From NCBI RefSeq assembly GCF_014205075.1, contig NZ_JACHMU010000001.1, forward strand, positions 1,550,001 to 1,614,000: a stretch of 64,000 nucleotides of DNA, written 5' to 3'. Every line of letters begins with the position of its first letter. Within the stretch, counting starts at the first letter, position 1. Both the position numbers and the translations under genes were made by a program. Under the pieces are notes generated by a model. The model was not told where the DNA came from. It searched no databases and saw only the letters and a program-made list of their open reading frames with translations. Origin of the DNA: Microbacterium ginsengiterrae (GTDB lineage: Bacteria > Actinomycetota > Actinomycetes > Actinomycetales > Microbacteriaceae). Shown piece after piece: positions 32,822 through 44,000 of this stretch.

Positions 32822-33598
32822 ATGGTTTCTCCCGGCACGGCGATGGTCGAGTTCGTCGACGTCACCAAGCGCTTCGGCACGCGCCGCGACCAGCCCCCGG
32901 CACTCAGCGGCATCGATCTGACGATCCGCCCGCAGGAGATCTTCGGTGTCATCGGCGAAAGCGGAGCCGGCAAGACGACGATGCTGGAACTCATCAACGG
33001 CCTCGTCGCCGCCGATGAGGGTCAGGTCCTCGTCGAGGGGGCGCCGGTCGCGGGTCGCACGCGACGTGAGATGCGCGCTCTGCGCCGCGACATCGGCGTC
33101 GTGTTCCAGGGCATCCACCTGCTCAGTGGACGGACCGTTCGACAGAACATCGCGCTCGGACTCGAGCTGGCGCGTGGCAGCGAGGCGAATCGCCGCACTC
33201 GCGCCCAGGAGCGCGCCGCTGTCGACGAGATCCTCGCCTTCGTCGGGCTCGCGCACCGCGCAGACCATTATCCTGCCGAACTCAGCGGAGGCGAGCAGCA
33301 ACGCGTCGGCATCGCTCGTGCTCTCGTCACGCGTCCACCGCTGCTGCTGTGCGACGAACCCACGTCGTCGTTGGACGCCCGCACCCGCGCGGAGATCCTC
33401 CGCGTGCTGAGCGCCGCGCGGGACACGCTCGGCACGACGATCGTCGTGATCTCTCACGACCTCGACGTCGTGAAGGCGATTTGCGATCGTGCGCTGCTTC
33501 TCGAGGGCGGGCGCATGCGCGAGCTCTTCACCGTCAAGAAGGCCGACCTGCGCGAGATGCCGAGCTATCACGAACAGGTCAAGCGGGAACTCATGTGA
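32822..33598 (+). CDS. metN: ABC importer ATPase MetN (methionine-type)
   Basis: A 258-residue ATPase subunit of a MetNIQ-type importer for D/L-methionine or a related amino acid. Motifs are GESGAGKTTMLELING (Walker A), LSGGEQQRVGIARAL (signature) and LLCDEPTSSLD (Walker B), with FVDVTKRFG at the start. Most MetN proteins are about 340 residues with a C-terminal NIL/ACT domain that binds methionine and inhibits transport; this one stops at 258, so that feedback domain is missing. The stop overlaps the metI start (TGATG). Confidence 0.88.
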   Translation: MVSPGTAMVEFVDVTKRFGTRRDQPPALSGIDLTIRPQEIFGVIGESGAGKTTMLELINGLVAADEGQVLVEGAPVAGRTRREMRALRRDIGVVFQGIHLLSGRTVRQNIALGLELARGSEANRRTRAQERAAVDEILAFVGLAHRADHYPAELSGGEQQRVGIARALVTRPPLLLCDEPTSSLDARTRAEILRVLSAARDTLGTTIVVISHDLDVVKAICDRALLLEGGRMRELFTVKKADLREMPSYHEQVKRELM

Positions 33599-34269
33599 TG
33601 ACCTGGCTCGCAGACCTCTTCGCGGAGTACGGAGAGGACATCGCCCAAGCCCTGGCCGAGACCGGCTTCATGATGCTCGTCTCCCTCGTTGCCGCTGTGC
33701 TCATCGGGCTCCCGCTCGGGACGCTGGTGTTCCTCACCCAGCGCGGTGCGATCGCCGAGAACAGGGCGGTCTGGACGATCGCGAACATGTACATCAACAT
33801 CGTCCGCTCGTTCCCGTTCCTGCTACTGGTGGTGTTCCTCATCCCGTTCACCCGCGCGGTGATGGGGACGAGTTTCGGCACCCAGGCTGCGACCCTCCCG
33901 CTGTGCTTCGTCGCGGTGGCCATCTATGCACGGCTCGTCGAACAGATCCTGCGAGAGATCCCGCCGGGCATCTCCCGTGTCGCCGTCGCCATGGGGGCGA
34001 CGCACATGCAGTCCGTCGTGCGCATCCTCCTCCCCGAGGCGCGCTCCGGCCTCGTCTACGCGCTCACCTCGGCGGCCATCAGCCTGCTGTCCTATTCGAC
34101 GGTGCTCGGCGTCGTCGGGGGCGGTGGCATCGGCGACTTCGCGATGCGCTACGGCTACCAGGAGTACAACGACGGACTGATGTACATCACGATCGCGATC
34201 ATCGTCGTCTGCGTGCTCGTCATCCAGGCGGTCGGCCACCGAACATCCGAGCGGCTCGACCACCGCTAG
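33598..34269 (+). CDS. metI: ABC importer permease MetI
   Basis: A 223-residue membrane permease of the MetI type with five helices. GATHMQSVVRILLPEARSGLVYALTSA contains the EAA loop that contacts MetN. The start ATG shares one base with the metN stop, so translation is coupled. The periplasmic-binding partner gene follows 29 bases on. The length is normal. Confidence 0.92.
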   Translation: MTWLADLFAEYGEDIAQALAETGFMMLVSLVAAVLIGLPLGTLVFLTQRGAIAENRAVWTIANMYINIVRSFPFLLLVVFLIPFTRAVMGTSFGTQAATLPLCFVAVAIYARLVEQILREIPPGISRVAVAMGATHMQSVVRILLPEARSGLVYALTSAAISLLSYSTVLGVVGGGGIGDFAMRYGYQEYNDGLMYITIAIIVVCVLVIQAVGHRTSERLDHR

Positions 34270-34298
34270 ACCACACATATGTATAAGGAGCAGTAACC

Positions 34299-35114
34299 AT
34301 GCGCATCTCCCGCCTCGGCATCCTCACCGCGATCGTCGGCGCCACCGTCCTCGTCGCCGGATGCGCCGCCACCGCGCCGGCGGATCCGGATGCCGCGTCC
34401 GACCCCGTCGTCCTCAAGGTCGCCGCCGTCACCTCGCCGATGACCGATGTCGTCGAGGCCGCCGGCGAAGTGATCGGGGACGGCTACGAGATCGAGCTGG
34501 TCGAAGTGTCGGACTACATCACGGCGAACACCATCGTGAACGACGGCGACGCCTATGCGAACTTCTCGCAGCACGAGCCGTACATGCAGGAGTTCAACGC
34601 CGCGAACGATGGATCCCTCGTGGCCGTCCAGCCGGTGTACAACTTCGTGATCGCCTTCTACTCGAAGACCCTCGATGACATCGGAGATCTCCCCGAGGGG
34701 GCCACGGTCGCCGTGCCGAACGACTCCTCCAACCTCGGCCGCGCCCTGAAGCTGCTCGACGCCGAGGGCGTGATCACTCTCGACGAGGCCGTCGACCCCT
34801 ACGCCGCCACGGTCGGCGACATCGTGGAGAACCCGAAGGGCGTCGAGTTCCTCGAGGTTCCCATCGCGTCTCTCAATGCGGCGTACGAAGAGGCCGACCT
34901 CGTCTTCCAGTGGCCGTCCCACATCGCCGCTCTGGGGCTCACCCCCGACCGGGACGGCCTGATCGCCGAGCTCGACGACCGGTTCGTGCTGAACGTCGCC
35001 GTGCGCGAGGAGGACGTCGACAGCGATGCGACCGAGGCGCTGAAGACCGCGTTCGCCAGTGGCGAGGTGCGCCAGGTGATCGAGTCCAACGGCACGATCG
35101 AACCGGCCTTCTGA
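34299..35114 (+). CDS. metQ: Substrate-binding lipoprotein MetQ/NlpA
   Basis: A 271-residue lipoprotein anchored to the outer face of the membrane. The signal peptide ends in the lipobox LVAGC with the lipidated Cys22. The mature part is a NlpA-type solute-binding fold (LKVAAVTSPMTDVVEAAGEV, SQHEPYMQEFN, TVAVPNDSSNLGRALKLLDAEG). AAGGAG is well placed before the ATG. It delivers substrate to MetNI; methionine is expected by family, although related proteins bind other amino acids. No S-box or other riboswitch was seen upstream of metN. Confidence 0.92.
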   Translation: MRISRLGILTAIVGATVLVAGCAATAPADPDAASDPVVLKVAAVTSPMTDVVEAAGEVIGDGYEIELVEVSDYITANTIVNDGDAYANFSQHEPYMQEFNAANDGSLVAVQPVYNFVIAFYSKTLDDIGDLPEGATVAVPNDSSNLGRALKLLDAEGVITLDEAVDPYAATVGDIVENPKGVEFLEVPIASLNAAYEEADLVFQWPSHIAALGLTPDRDGLIAELDDRFVLNVAVREEDVDSDATEALKTAFASGEVRQVIESNGTIEPAF

Positions 35115-35198
35115 GGCGGCTGCTGCGCCCGCTGTGCCCTGGCGACATGGCCCCTGGCGAGGGAGGGCGGGGCGTTTGGAGGAAGCGCACATCCGGCT

Positions 35199-35226
35199 TT
35201 GCTGCTCGTTGGAGGAGTCCTACCGT
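35199..35226 (+). promoter_or_regulatory. Promoter of the acyl-CoA oxidase-like gene
   Basis: TTGCTG (35199-35204) and TACCGT (35221-35226) are 16 bases apart, with the ATG 35 bases further on. GAGAGGA precedes the ATG. The 146-base gap after metQ shows no terminator hairpin that I trust. Confidence 0.5.
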
Positions 35227-35260
35227 TGAAGCATCCTGACTTCTCGTCGAGAGGAACCCC

Positions 35261-37321
35261 ATGGTCGACGCCGCCGTCCGCACTTCGCAGAACTCCATGA
35301 CCGACACGACGCCGCGAATCGACGTCGATCGGGTCAACGATCTCCTTCTCGGGACCTGGGCGGACACGCGCCGGCAGTCGCGCGAGATGATCAAGGACTC
35401 GGCGTTCTGGCGCGACGACTCCCTCGGCAAGGACGAGCATCGCGAGCGTGTGCTCACCCAGCTCCACCTGCTCGTCGAGAACAAGGCCGTCCACCGTGCG
35501 TTCCCGAAGAAGTTCGGTGGCGAGGAGAACAACGGTGCGAACATCGCCGGCTTCGAGGAGCTCGTGGCCGCTGACCCCAGCCTGCAGATCAAGTCGGGCG
35601 TGCAGTGGGGGCTGTTCGGCTCGGCGATCCTGCACCTCGGCACCGAGGAGCACCACGCGAAGTGGCTGCCGGGTGTCATGGACCTCTCCATCCCCGGCGC
35701 GTTCGCGATGACCGAGATCGGTCACGGCTCCGACGTCGCCGCCGCCGGCACCACGGCGACCTACGACCCCGAGACCGAGGAGTTCGTCATCCACACGCCG
35801 TTCCGCGCGGCGACGAAAGAGTATCTCGGCAACGCCGCCCTGCATGGCATCGCGGCGACGGTGTTCGCCCAGCTCATCACGAACGGCGTCAACCACGGGG
35901 TGCACTGCTTCTACGTGCCGCTCCGCGGCGACGACGGCGTCGACCTGCCCGGCATCACCCGAGAGGACGACGGCCTCAAGGGCGGCCTGAACGGCATCGA
36001 CAACGGACGGCTCTCGTTCGACCACGTGCGCATCCCCCGCACCAACCTGCTCAACAAGTACGGCGACGTCGACGCCGACGGCAACTACACCAGCCCGATC
36101 GACAGCCCCGGCCGCCGTTTCTTCACGATGCTCGGCACGCTCGTGCAGGGTCGTGTCTCGCTCGACGGCGCCGCGTGCTGGGCCTCCGCGCTCGGCCTCC
36201 ACATCGCCGTCACCTACGCCAACGAGCGTCGTCAGTTCGACGGAGCCGACGGCCAGGAGGTCGTGCTGCTCGACTACGGCAAGCACCAGCGCCGACTGCT
36301 GCCGCGGCTGGCGACGACGTATGCGGAGATCTTCGCCCACGACGAGTTCCTGCAGAAGTTCGACAGCGTGTTCTCGGGGCGCACCGATACGCCGCACGAT
36401 CGTGAGGACCTCGAGACCCTCGCCGCGGCGCTGAAGCCGCTGTCCACCTGGCACGCGCTCGACACGCTCCAGGAAGCGCGCGAGGCGTGCGGCGGTGCCG
36501 GTTACATGTTCGAGAACCGCCTGGTGGGCCTGCGTCAGGACCTCGACATCTACGTGACCTTCGAGGGCGACAACAACGTCTTGCTCCAGCTGGTCGGCAA
36601 GCGACTGCTCACCGACTTCGCCAAGCAGTTCAAGGACAAGGATGCCGCAGCGCTCGCCAAGTACGCCGTCGGACAGACCGCGGGCAAGGTGTTCCACGGC
36701 GCCGGCCTCCGCAGGTTCGGGCAGAACATCGCCGACTTCGGCTCGACCGCCCGCTCGGTCGAGAACGGTCTGCGTGCCGAGCAGCAGCATGAACTGCTCG
36801 CCGACCGCGTGCAGCAGATGGTCGCCGACATCGCCGGCCGCCTCCGCCCTGCGGGCAAGGACAAGGTCCTCGGCGAGAAGCTCTTCAACGAGAACCAGGC
36901 CGACCTCATCGAGGCGGCCCGCGCACACGGCGAGCTGCTGCAGTGGGAGGCGTTCACGGATGCCGTCAACAGCGTCCCGGACGACAGTACCCGACAGGTG
37001 CTCACGTGGCTGCGGGACCTCTTCGGCCTGCAGCTCATCGAGAAGCACCTCGCCTGGCACATCATCAACGGTCGCCTTTCCACCCAGCGCGCCGCTGCCG
37101 TCTCGAGCTACATCGACCGGCTCTGCCTTCGGCTGCGGCCGCACGCCCTCGACCTGGTGAACGCGTTCGGCTACGAGCCGGAGCACGTGCGCGCTCCCAT
37201 CGCGAGCGGTGCGGAGGCCCGCCGCCAGGACGAGGCGCGCGAGTACTACGCGAACCTCGCGGCATCCGGCCAGGCGCCCGTCTCGGAGAAGGCACTCAAG
37301 GCGGCAGCCAAGAACCGCTGA
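35261..37321 (+). CDS. Acyl-CoA dehydrogenase/oxidase family enzyme (ACOX-like)
   Basis: A 686-residue flavoprotein with the long ACOX-type architecture: ACAD N, middle and C domains (to about 450), then a C-terminal ACOX-like helical domain. MTEIGHGSDVAAAGTTATYD is the flavin/substrate loop. The catalytic Glu is predicted at 435 in VTFEGDNNVL, matching peroxisomal acyl-CoA oxidases (TFEG-D/E-N). It would start beta-oxidation of long-chain acyl-CoA, passing electrons either to O2 or to an electron-transfer flavoprotein; sequence cannot decide which. It is a monocistronic gene with its own promoter, and tag follows after 44 bases. Confidence 0.9.
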   Translation: MVDAAVRTSQNSMTDTTPRIDVDRVNDLLLGTWADTRRQSREMIKDSAFWRDDSLGKDEHRERVLTQLHLLVENKAVHRAFPKKFGGEENNGANIAGFEELVAADPSLQIKSGVQWGLFGSAILHLGTEEHHAKWLPGVMDLSIPGAFAMTEIGHGSDVAAAGTTATYDPETEEFVIHTPFRAATKEYLGNAALHGIAATVFAQLITNGVNHGVHCFYVPLRGDDGVDLPGITREDDGLKGGLNGIDNGRLSFDHVRIPRTNLLNKYGDVDADGNYTSPIDSPGRRFFTMLGTLVQGRVSLDGAACWASALGLHIAVTYANERRQFDGADGQEVVLLDYGKHQRRLLPRLATTYAEIFAHDEFLQKFDSVFSGRTDTPHDREDLETLAAALKPLSTWHALDTLQEAREACGGAGYMFENRLVGLRQDLDIYVTFEGDNNVLLQLVGKRLLTDFAKQFKDKDAAALAKYAVGQTAGKVFHGAGLRRFGQNIADFGSTARSVENGLRAEQQHELLADRVQQMVADIAGRLRPAGKDKVLGEKLFNENQADLIEAARAHGELLQWEAFTDAVNSVPDDSTRQVLTWLRDLFGLQLIEKHLAWHIINGRLSTQRAAAVSSYIDRLCLRLRPHALDLVNAFGYEPEHVRAPIASGAEARRQDEAREYYANLAASGQAPVSEKALKAAAKNR

Positions 37322-37353
37322 GTCCCGGACCAGGGGATGTCGGCGCGGCTGCG

Positions 37354-37359
37354 TACGCT
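37354..37359 (+). promoter_or_regulatory. -10 box of a leaderless promoter (tag)
   Basis: TACGCT is followed by GAGGGG and the ATG at 37366. This is the same word and spacing as in front of recQ, the other DNA-repair gene in the window. Confidence 0.6.
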
Positions 37360-37365
37360 GAGGGG

Positions 37366-37938
37366 ATGAGCTCACTCCTCACCGGCGCCGACGGCCGCGC
37401 GCGCTGCGCGTGGGTCGGGACGGATGCCGAGTACCAGCGATACCACGACGAGGAGTGGGGCGTCCCGCTGCACGGAGACCGCGCGCTGTTCGAGAAGATG
37501 TCGCTCGAAGGCTTCCAGGCCGGGCTCAGCTGGATCACCATCCTCCGCAAGCGCCCGCGCTTCCGCGAAGTGTTCGACGGATTCGTCCCGGAGCGCGTCG
37601 CCGCCTTCGACGAGGATGACGTCGAGCGGCTGATGACGGATGCCGGGATCATCCGGAACCGCGCGAAGATCCTCGCGACGATCGGCAACGCGCGCCTGGT
37701 CGCAGGGATGCGCGACGGGGAGCTCGATGAGCTCATGTGGTCGTTCGCTCCGGACCGCGAGAGAGCGCGACCGAAGTCCTTCGACGATGTGCCGGCCGTG
37801 ACGACGGAGTCGACCGCGATGAGCAAGACGCTGCGCGCGCGCGGGTTCCGATTCGTCGGTGCGACGACCATGTACGCGCTCATGCAGTCGACCGGTATGG
37901 TCGACGACCACGTCGAGGGATGCTGGCGCTACACCTGA
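37366..37938 (+). CDS. tag: DNA-3-methyladenine glycosylase I (Tag)
   Basis: A 190-residue base-excision repair enzyme that removes 3-methyladenine from alkylated DNA. The four zinc ligands of the family are present: Cys in RCAWVG, His in YHDEEWG, and His and Cys in DDHVEGCW. The helix-hairpin-helix region (RLMTDAGIIRNRAKILATIGNA) and SLEGFQAGLSWITILRKR are as in E. coli Tag. The ATG at 37366 is fixed by the leaderless -10 box; the frame is open upstream only as a shadow of the oxidase gene. Confidence 0.95.
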   Translation: MSSLLTGADGRARCAWVGTDAEYQRYHDEEWGVPLHGDRALFEKMSLEGFQAGLSWITILRKRPRFREVFDGFVPERVAAFDEDDVERLMTDAGIIRNRAKILATIGNARLVAGMRDGELDELMWSFAPDRERARPKSFDDVPAVTTESTAMSKTLRARGFRFVGATTMYALMQSTGMVDDHVEGCWRYT

Positions 37939-37942
37939 CCGC

Positions 37943-37988
37943 ATGGGTATATCTACCCTTCGACCGATTTTTGCATCGCGGTTAGTAT
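37943..37988 (+). promoter_or_regulatory. Promoter of the Ig/FN3 gene with GGGTA-TATC-TACCC inverted repeat
   Basis: ATGGGTA (37943-37949) begins an inverted repeat, GGGTA/TACCC with a 4-base loop (37945-37958). TAGTAT (37983-37988) is the likely -10, and the repeat overlaps the expected -35 zone. The word ATGGGTA returns in the promoter at 54950 and as ATGGGGA at 61189. GGGGGGGAAA precedes the ATG at 38056. Confidence 0.45.
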
Positions 37989-38055
37989 GTACCGGTGCGC
38001 CCGGCCCCTCTGAGGTCGGACGCACACTCATGAAGGTACCGGGGGGGAAACCGAG

Positions 38056-41000
38056 ATGAAGGCGCTGTCATGGTTGCGCGCGAAGCCGAAGACAGCGGCA
38101 TCGATCGCTGCGGTCACGGCGGGAATCGTCGCCATCGGAACGCTCGCCTACGCGTATGAGGGCAACCCCACCACCAAGGTCGATCTGAACGACGGTGGTG
38201 TCTGGATCACGAAGTCCTCCGCTCTCATGGTGGGCCACTTCAACAACGAATCGACCCTTCTCGACGGCGGCCTGCGGACGACGGGGGAGAGCTTCGACAT
38301 CCTCCAGGATGAGTCGACGATCCTCGTCACCGACCGCACCAACGCCACCCTCACCGCCGTCGACCCCGCACGTGTCTCCCTCGGCGACAGCACGACGATC
38401 CCGGGCGCCGCGAAGGTCGCGCTGGGATCCGACACGGCCGCCGTCCTCGACACCGATTCCGGTGACCTGTGGGTCCTCCCCGTCTCCGGCATCGCCGGCT
38501 TCGAGTTCCAGGGCGCCGACCCGCTCGTCGAACTCGGCAAGAACTCGGACGTGACCGTCGGCGCCGACGGTACCGTGTACGCTCTCGCCGGTGACCGCGC
38601 CGAGGTCGTCACCGTTCCCGTCGACCCGCAGGGCGAGGCGCTCGAGCCGGAGACGGCGTCCCTCGGCGAGCTCGACACGTCCGCAGCGCCGACCATCACG
38701 GCGGTCGGCGACACCCCCGTGGTCCTGTCGCCCGCGGACAGCGCAGTGATGAGCCCCGGTGGATTCCGCACCGAGATCACCGAGGCCGACAGCGCCGTGC
38801 TCCAGTACGCGTCCGTGGCGACCGACAGCGTGACGGTGGCCACCGCCTCGCAGCTTCTGCAGGTGCCGCTGGACGGGGGCGAGCCCACGGCCACGAGCGC
38901 CGGGGGACAGGGCACCCCGGCCGCGCCGGTCTCACTCCTCGGCTGCAGCTACGGCGCGTGGGCGGGGTCAGCACAGTTCGTGCGCGAGTGCCCCGGCGAC
39001 GGCGACGACGTCCGCCGGGCGATCGACGGCGTGGACGGGGCGACGACCCTGACCTTCCGCGTGAACCGCGACGTCATCCTCCTCAACGACACCGTCAGCG
39101 GCGCCGCGTGGCTCGCGGACGAGAGCCTGCAGCAGGTCGACAACTGGAACGATCTGACTCCGCCGGAGGGGGAGACCGAAGACGAGGAGGACACCACCGA
39201 GGAGACGGTGGAGACCACCCTGCCCGTCCGCACCGAGGTCAACACCCCGCCGATCGCCGAGGACGACGACTACGGGGTGCGACCGGGCCAGACCACCGCG
39301 CTCCCGGTTCTCGACAACGACAACGACGCGGACGGCGACGTCCTCGTCGCCTCGGTCGCCGAACAGCAGCCGAGCATCGGCACGGTGCAGCCGATCTACG
39401 ATGGCGGATCGCTGCAGATCGCCGTCGACGAGAAGGCGTCGGGGACGGCATCCTTCATGTACGAGGCGAATGACGGACGCGGCGGCAAGGACACCGCCAC
39501 CGTCAACCTCACCGTCAAGGACTGGGACACCAACTCCGCCCCCAAGGCCAAGCGCACGACCACCCTCGCGATCGAGACGGGCGGCACCGTCTCGTACAAC
39601 GTCCTGCCGGACTGGATCGACCCCGAGGGCGACGACATCTATCTGCGCGAGGTCGTCGCAGCCCCCGGCGACGAGGTCGAGTTCACCACGGACGGCCAGA
39701 TCACGTACCGCGCGACCGCGAGCCTCCAGGGCCGCAAAGAGGTCCAGATCTCCGTCGCCGATGCGCTCGGCGAGATCGCGTCCGGCACTCTCATCCTCGA
39801 CGTGCGTCCCGCCGGTTCCACCCTCCCCAAGACGAACGCCGACCACGTGATCACGCGCGTCAACGAGCAGGTGACCGTCTCGCCGCTGGCGAACGACTCG
39901 AGCTCCGGACGCGAACCGCTCCGACTCACCCGGGTGAACGGCGACGAGACGCCCGGTGCGACGATCGTCCCCGACTACCCGAACAAGACCTTCTCGTTCA
40001 CCGCCCCGTCGCCCGGCGTCTACTACGTGCTCTACGAGGTCGCCGCAGGGCCGAACGGTGTCCCCGGCATCGTGCGCATCGACGTCACGGATGCCGCCGA
40101 GCAGGACCTGCCGCCGATCGCCGTGCGCGATGTCGCCCTGCTGCCGACCGGCGGCGAGGTGCTGCTCGGTGTGCTGAACAACGACACCGACCCCTCGGGT
40201 GGCATTCTCGTCGTCCAGTCGGTGAGCGTCGAGCCGGGCAGCGGCATCTCCGTGTCCGTCCTCAACCATGAATCGCTCCGCATCGGCGACCAGGGTGCGC
40301 TCGACCAGCAGGTGCAGATCTCGTACCGCATCTCGAACGGATCGAAGACCGCCGAGGGTGAGGTGGTGGTCATTCCCATCCCCGCGCCCGAGAAGATCCT
40401 GCCGCCGGTGGCGAGCCCTGACCAGGCCGTCGTGCGCGTCAACGACGTCGTGACGATCCCCGTGCTCGACAACGACACGAGCCCGATCGGCGATGCGCTC
40501 ACGCTCGAGCCCGAGCTGATCGAGCCGTTCGTCGACCCGGAGGACGGCGAGATCTTCGTCTCGCAGGACACGGTGCGGTTCAAGGCGGGACCGGAGGCGA
40601 AGACCGTCTACGCCACGTACGAGGTCTCCGACACCCGAGGCAACAAGGTCGGCGGGTACATCACGATCCAGATCGTGCCGGAGCAGGAGGACAACGCCGC
40701 TCCGCGCCCACAGGACATCACCACGCGTGTGCTCAGCGGCAGCATCGCGAACATCGCGGTGCCACTGGACGGCATCGACGCCGACGGCGACTCGGTCGAG
40801 CTGATCGGGCCGGCATCCAGCCCGAAGAAGGGGCGCATCACCGAGGTCGCCGCGAACTACTTCGTGTACGAGGCGTACGCGGATTCGTCCGGCGTCGACA
40901 CCTTCTCGTACCGCGTGCGAGACCGGCTCGGCAAGGAGGGCACGGCGACCGTCCGCGTCGGCATCGCGCCGGCGGAGGACGTCAACCAGGCGCCATACGC

Positions 41001-44000
41001 GGTCAAGGACTCCGTCGTCGTCCGCCCCGGACGTGAGATCGCCGTTCCCGTGATGCTCAACGACTCCGACCCAGAGGGCGACGAGATCGCACTGGTGAAG
41101 GACGGTCTCGTGCTTCCGGAGCTCGACGACCTCAGCGCCCGGGTGTCGGGTGACCGCGTTCTCGTGCAGGCCCCCGACCGACCGGTGGAGACCTCGCTGC
41201 AGTACACGATCAGCGACGCACGTGGGGCCACCGCGCAGGCGGTCCTGCAGATCACGGTCGACGAGAACGTGCCGCTGCTCGCGCCGATCGCCCGCGACGA
41301 CCGCGTGCTGCCGACGGACCTGACCGACGGTGAACTCACCACGGACGTCGACATCCTCGCCAACGACGAAGACCCCGACGGCACCACGGAGGGCCTCGAG
41401 GTCGAGGTGGGCGAGGGCGGAACACTCCTCGAGGACGGCAAGGTCCGCGTGACGGTCGGCGAGGAGATGCAGCTCATCCGCTACACCCTCACGGACCGCG
41501 ACGACCTGTCGACCTCGGCGTTCATCTTCGTGCCGTCCGTGAAGGATCTTCGTCCCGCACTGACCTCGACGAAGCCGGTCACGGTCGTCAGCGGGGAGAC
41601 CAAGCAGCTGCCGCTGGACGAGTACGTCACGGTCGCCGGCGGCGGCTCGGTGACGATCACCGAGCACGCCAAGGTGACCGCGGCCCACTCCGACGGCTCG
41701 GATCTCGTCAAGGACGGCAGCACGCTCGTCTACACGTCCGCCGACGGGTACTTCGGCGAGGACGGCATCTCGTTCGAGGTCACGGACGGGACCGGCCCGG
41801 ACGACCCAGAGGGTCGCAAGGCCACTCTGACGATCCCGATCACGGTGCTCCCGCCCGACAACCAGCCGCCGATGTTCACGCGGGGCGAGGTCGACGTCGC
41901 GCCCGGTGAGGATGCCACGACCCTCGACCTCGCCGCATTGACCTCGGACCCGGACCCGGAGGACGAAGGCACGCACACCTATTCGCTCCAGGGAAGTGCC
42001 GGAGGCGGCGTCTCGGCCCGCATCGATGGGTCGACCCTCTCGGTCGAGGCCGCGTCGAACGCGAAGAAGGGGACGGCGCAGACGCTGACGATCCGCGTCT
42101 CCGACGGCGAGACCGAACCGATCGAGGGCACCGTCATCGTCCGTGTGGGCGCGTCGACACGGGCGCTGGCCACGGCGAACACCGACACCATCGCGGAGGC
42201 GGATCAGGGCAAGACCATTACAGTCCCCGTCCTCGACAACGACTTCAACCCGTTCCCGGAGACGCCGCTGAAGCTCGTCTCCGCATCGCCGGAGTCCGGG
42301 TCCGGGACGGCGAGCGTGCAGGGTGATCAGGTACAGGTCACCCCGAGCGCCGACTTCGTCGGCACGCTGGTGGTCCGGTACACGATCGAGGATGCGACGG
42401 AGGACTCCGACCGTCGTGTCGACGGCCGCGTCGTGGTCACCGTGCAGGGCGTGCCGGAGGCGCCGGGGCGTCCGCAGGTGACGAGCGTGCAGGACCGCAC
42501 CGTCGTGGTGTCGTTCTCCGCACCGTCGAACAACGGCGCGGAGATCACCCACTACACCGTCACGAGCACATCGGGCAGCGCGTACACCAAGCGCTGCGAA
42601 TCCACGACGTGCACGCTGGACGGCCTGACGAACAATGTCGAGTACACGTTCCAGGTCGTCGCGACCAACCGTGTCGGCGACTCGGAGCCCTCGGGGGCGT
42701 CCGAGGTCGCACGCCCGGACGCGCGACCGGACACCCCGATCCCGCCGACGCTCGTCTTCGGCGACAAGTCGCTGAAGGTCGCGTGGAAGACGCCGACGAC
42801 GCCCGGCTCGCCCGTGGAGTCGTTCAACCTGCAGATCTCTCCCGCGCCGCCGTCCGGCGTGACGGAGAAGACCGGCGTGACGGGGAACTCCCTCACCTGG
42901 GAGGGGCTGGAGAACGGCACGTCCTACCAGGTGCGCGTGCAGGCGGTGAACCGTGCGCCGGAGCCGTCCTCGTGGAGCGGCTGGTCGCTCGGGGAGGTCC
43001 CCGCAGGGCCGCCGCTGCAGCCTGCGGCCCCGACGACGGCGGAACTGTCGCCGGTCGGGGATCAGGCGCAGATGCAGGTCACGTGGGGCGCTCCCAACAA
43101 CAACGGTGCGGACATCGACGGGTATCAACTGCAGGTGTTGCGCGGCGGCTCCACCGTGCGCACGCTGGAGCCCGCCGCAGGGCAGACGAGCCAGGCCGTG
43201 ACGGTGGCCACCGCGGAGGAGGGGTACACCTACATCATCCGTGCACACAACAAGGCCGGATGGGGCCAGTGGAGCTCGCCGTCGGCGGAGCGCCGCGGCG
43301 CGGTCCGCCCCGATGCGCCGAACACGCCGTCGATCACGGCCGGTGATCGCCAGATCACGATCGCCGACAACTACACGCTGACGGCGGATCAGCGCAACGG
43401 CGCGAGGGCTGGTGAGATCACCTACCAGTACCGCCTCAACAGCGGTGGATGGCAGAACCTCACCAACCGCACGATCGGCGGGCTGACGAACGGCACTGAT
43501 TACAACGTGCAGATCCGTGCCCTGTCCAACACCGGCACCGGAAGCTACACAGGTGCCGAGTCCGCGCGTTCGAACACTGTCAAGCCGTTCGGCATCCCGC
43601 CGCAGCCAAACGCGAGCGCCCGCAACAACGGTCAGAACGTCACCCTGAGTTGGAGCAACAACGGGAACAACGGCGCGGCGATCGACCAGACCCGCATCCG
43701 CATCCGCAACCAGAACGGCAACTGGGGCGGCTGGGAGTCCGTCGCCGCGAGCAGTTCGCGCACGGTCGGCAACGGCTATTCGCAGAACTGGGCCATCGAG
43801 GTGCAGGTGCACAATGCGGCCGGATGGTCGTCATCCGCGAGTGCATCTGCGACGACCAACGATCCTCCTCAGCCTCGCGTGTGGGTCACGCAGGGGGATG
43901 CGGCCGGCAACGGCTGCGTGAACGGGTGCCGGAAATTCGTCGTCCACTGGGAGAACCTCGACATCGGGTCCAAGAAGGTCAGCTGCTGGAACGACACCGG

